A stretch of 64,000 nucleotides of DNA from Salinibacter pepae (GTDB lineage: Bacteria > Bacteroidota > Rhodothermia > Rhodothermales > Salinibacteraceae). The notes below the pieces were generated by a model. That model was not told the origin of the DNA. It saw only the letters and a list, made by a program, of their open reading frames with translations, and searched no databases. The stretch is taken from the NCBI RefSeq assembly GCF_947077775.1, contig NZ_CAMTTE010000001.1:2260501-2324500 (forward strand), in the 5' to 3' direction. Of the stretch, positions 62,945 through 64,000 are shown piece after piece. Made by a program: the position numbers and the translations under genes. How positions within the stretch are numbered: position 1 is the first letter of the stretch; each line of letters begins with the position of its first letter.

Positions 62945-63454
62945 ATGTCCGCTCCCGACCCCAACACGACGACCGCTTCCGCCCCTAGCACGGACGTCGC
63001 CCCGGAGAGGGCGGAGGCCGACGTAACGACGGGGCTGAACGACCTTCTGGCCGACGCCACGGTGTTCTACCAGAAGGTGCGGCACTACCACTGGAATGTG
63101 ACCGGTCCCCACTTCTTTACGCTCCACGAGGAGTTCGAGACGCTTTACACCTTCTGGAACGATGCCATCGACGCGATCGCCGAGCAGGTGCGCAGCCGGG
63201 GCGACCGGCCCGTCCACACCCTCGCCGACATTCTGGATCTGGCCTCTCTGGAGGAGGACCCGAGCACCCCGGCGGCCGAAGAGATGGTCGAGGTCGTAAT
63301 CGCGGACCTCGCGGCCCTCGACGAGCAGGTGCAGCATCTCGCCGAGCGGGCCGAGGAGGCCGACGACGCCGGTGCGGTCTCCGTGCTCGAGGACCTCAGT
63401 GAGCAGATTGAAGAGGACCGCTGGATGCTGCGCGCCTGGCTCAACGACCTGTAG
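62945..63454 (+). CDS. dps: Dps family ferritin-like DNA-protection protein
   Basis: 169 aa. Ferroxidase signature YQKVRHYHWNVTGPHFFTLHEEFETLYTFWNDAIDAIAEQVRSRG contains the His and Asp/Glu residues of the inter-subunit iron site. Residues about 1-28 form a Ser/Thr/Asp/Pro-rich tail before the four-helix bundle. Acts in iron storage and peroxide detoxification, and may bind DNA. Terminator directly after. Confidence 0.93.
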   Translation: MSAPDPNTTTASAPSTDVAPERAEADVTTGLNDLLADATVFYQKVRHYHWNVTGPHFFTLHEEFETLYTFWNDAIDAIAEQVRSRGDRPVHTLADILDLASLEEDPSTPAAEEMVEVVIADLAALDEQVQHLAERAEEADDAGAVSVLEDLSEQIEEDRWMLRAWLNDL

Positions 63455-63477
63455 TCCCGCCGGGACGTGCAGACTTG

Positions 63478-63511
63478 GCCCCCGTTTCCGGACCGGGAGC
63501 GGGGGCTTTTT
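63478..63511 (+). terminator. Intrinsic terminator after dps
   Basis: Stem GCCCCCG / CGGGGGC with a 15-nt loop, itself containing TCCGGACCGGGA, then TTTTT. It begins 24 nt after the dps stop. Confidence 0.78.
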
Positions 63512-63608
63512 CTGTTTGTAGCCGCTTCTCGTCGCAGCGCCTCTCCCTCACGTCGATGAATCGCCAGGAGGGGGCATTGCCCCACTCCGCTTTCCCCTCT
63601 AGTGTCTC

Positions 63609-64000
63609 ATGAACCGCGCCATTGACTGGTTTGCGCGTCACGGCGTGGCGGCCAACCTGCTTATGATGCTCCTCCTGGTCGGCGGGGGCGTGGCCGGGGG
63701 GCTCGTGGTGCAGGAGAACTTTCCCGAGTTCAGCCTCGACGCCGTGGAGGTGCGCGTGCGCTACCCCGGCGCTGCCCCCGAGGACGTGGAGGACGACATC
63801 ATTCGGCGCGTGGAGGACCGCATCGAGGGCGTCGAGGGCATCGACCGGCTGCTGGGCACCGCGGCGGACAACATTGGGGTGGTGACCGCGGAGCTGAAGC
63901 GCGGCACCAACCTGGACCGCGCCCGCACCGACATCAAGTCGGAGGTCGATCGCGTCACGTCGTTTCCCGAAAACGCGGAGGAGCCGGTCGTGACGGAGGT
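63609..64000 (+). CDS. RND-family efflux transporter permease (N-terminal part, runs off the window)
   Basis: 130 codons are visible from ATG 63609. The N-terminus AIDWFARHGVAANLLMMLLL is the typical first helix of HAE1/AcrB-type pumps, followed by ENFPEFSLDAVEVRVRYPGAAPEDVEDDIIRRVEDRIEGVEGI, the porter-domain start of RND proteins. The long PEDVEDDIIRRVED form resembles the HAE1-like (multidrug) rather than the CzcA metal group, but the rest is not in view. Confidence 0.85.
   Translation, partial: MNRAIDWFARHGVAANLLMMLLLVGGGVAGGLVVQENFPEFSLDAVEVRVRYPGAAPEDVEDDIIRRVEDRIEGVEGIDRLLGTAADNIGVVTAELKRGTNLDRARTDIKSEVDRVTSFPENAEEPVVTE

Noticed and set aside
1-64000. CRISPR array or restriction/defence island
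   Set aside because: No regularly spaced repeats of 24-37 bp and no defence enzyme families were seen; the tandem repeats found have two copies each.

Overview
The window is chromosomal DNA from a high-GC bacterium with acidic proteins. It most resembles an extreme halophile of the Salinibacter / Rhodothermota type (Bacteroidota sensu lato). The basis is Asp/Glu-rich cytoplasmic proteins, a class II (B12-dependent) ribonucleotide reductase, a fused aspartate kinase-diaminopimelate decarboxylase, CcoS/CcoI-type cbb3 machinery and genes packed on both strands. The genus is inferred from remembered family resemblance, not from a search. No rRNA, tRNA, CRISPR array or complete prophage was seen.

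Layout. 1-9.5 kb: 5' part of recG, a Tat-exported phosphoesterase, a lipoprotein, a secreted methyltransferase-fold protein, transketolase and transaldolase (non-oxidative pentose phosphate pathway) and a sodium/solute symporter. 9.9-14 kb: a tightly coupled five-gene minus-strand operon (arylsulfotransferase-like protein, two small membrane proteins, a PAPS-type sulfotransferase, a polytopic membrane protein), followed by a 247-bp MITE with 15-bp inverted ends and a TGA target duplication. 14.4-19.4 kb: glycosyltransferases and an HTTM-like membrane pair, probably for surface polymers. 19.5-28.6 kb: mixed housekeeping and unknown genes, including an epoxide-hydrolase-like enzyme, MltD, a CDF transporter and RecQ. 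28.6-35.1 kb: a long leader with a compact cobalamin riboswitch ahead of nrdJ, then the LysC-LysA fusion. 35.4-40.7 kb: Uma2, AIM24-like, umuDC with an operator-like palindrome, and an RqcH-like gene. 40.8-44 kb: a large protein joining a metallopeptidase, a beta-propeller and an outer-membrane barrel.

From 44.7 to 61.6 kb lies a respiratory and sulfide-handling region: a ba3-type oxidase (subunits 2A, II, I), sulfide:quinone oxidoreductase with a DUF1641 partner, a broken c-haem lipoprotein gene, a cbb3 oxidase set (ccoS, N, O, P and the copper ATPase ccoI), a CstB-like persulfide dioxygenase/rhodanese and a SulP anion transporter. After it come an arsR pseudogene, a ZIP metal transporter, dps and the start of an RND pump.

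The most notable signal is a 14-bp dyad, roughly CWTGTANNTACAWG, found upstream of four units: DUF1641-sqr, the cbb3 cluster, the persulfide dioxygenase and dps. It suggests one regulator joining sulfide oxidation, high-affinity respiration and iron/oxidative protection. Genes broken in this window are a nosD remnant, the c-haem DUF3365 gene (1-nt frameshift) and arsR (nonsense codon).
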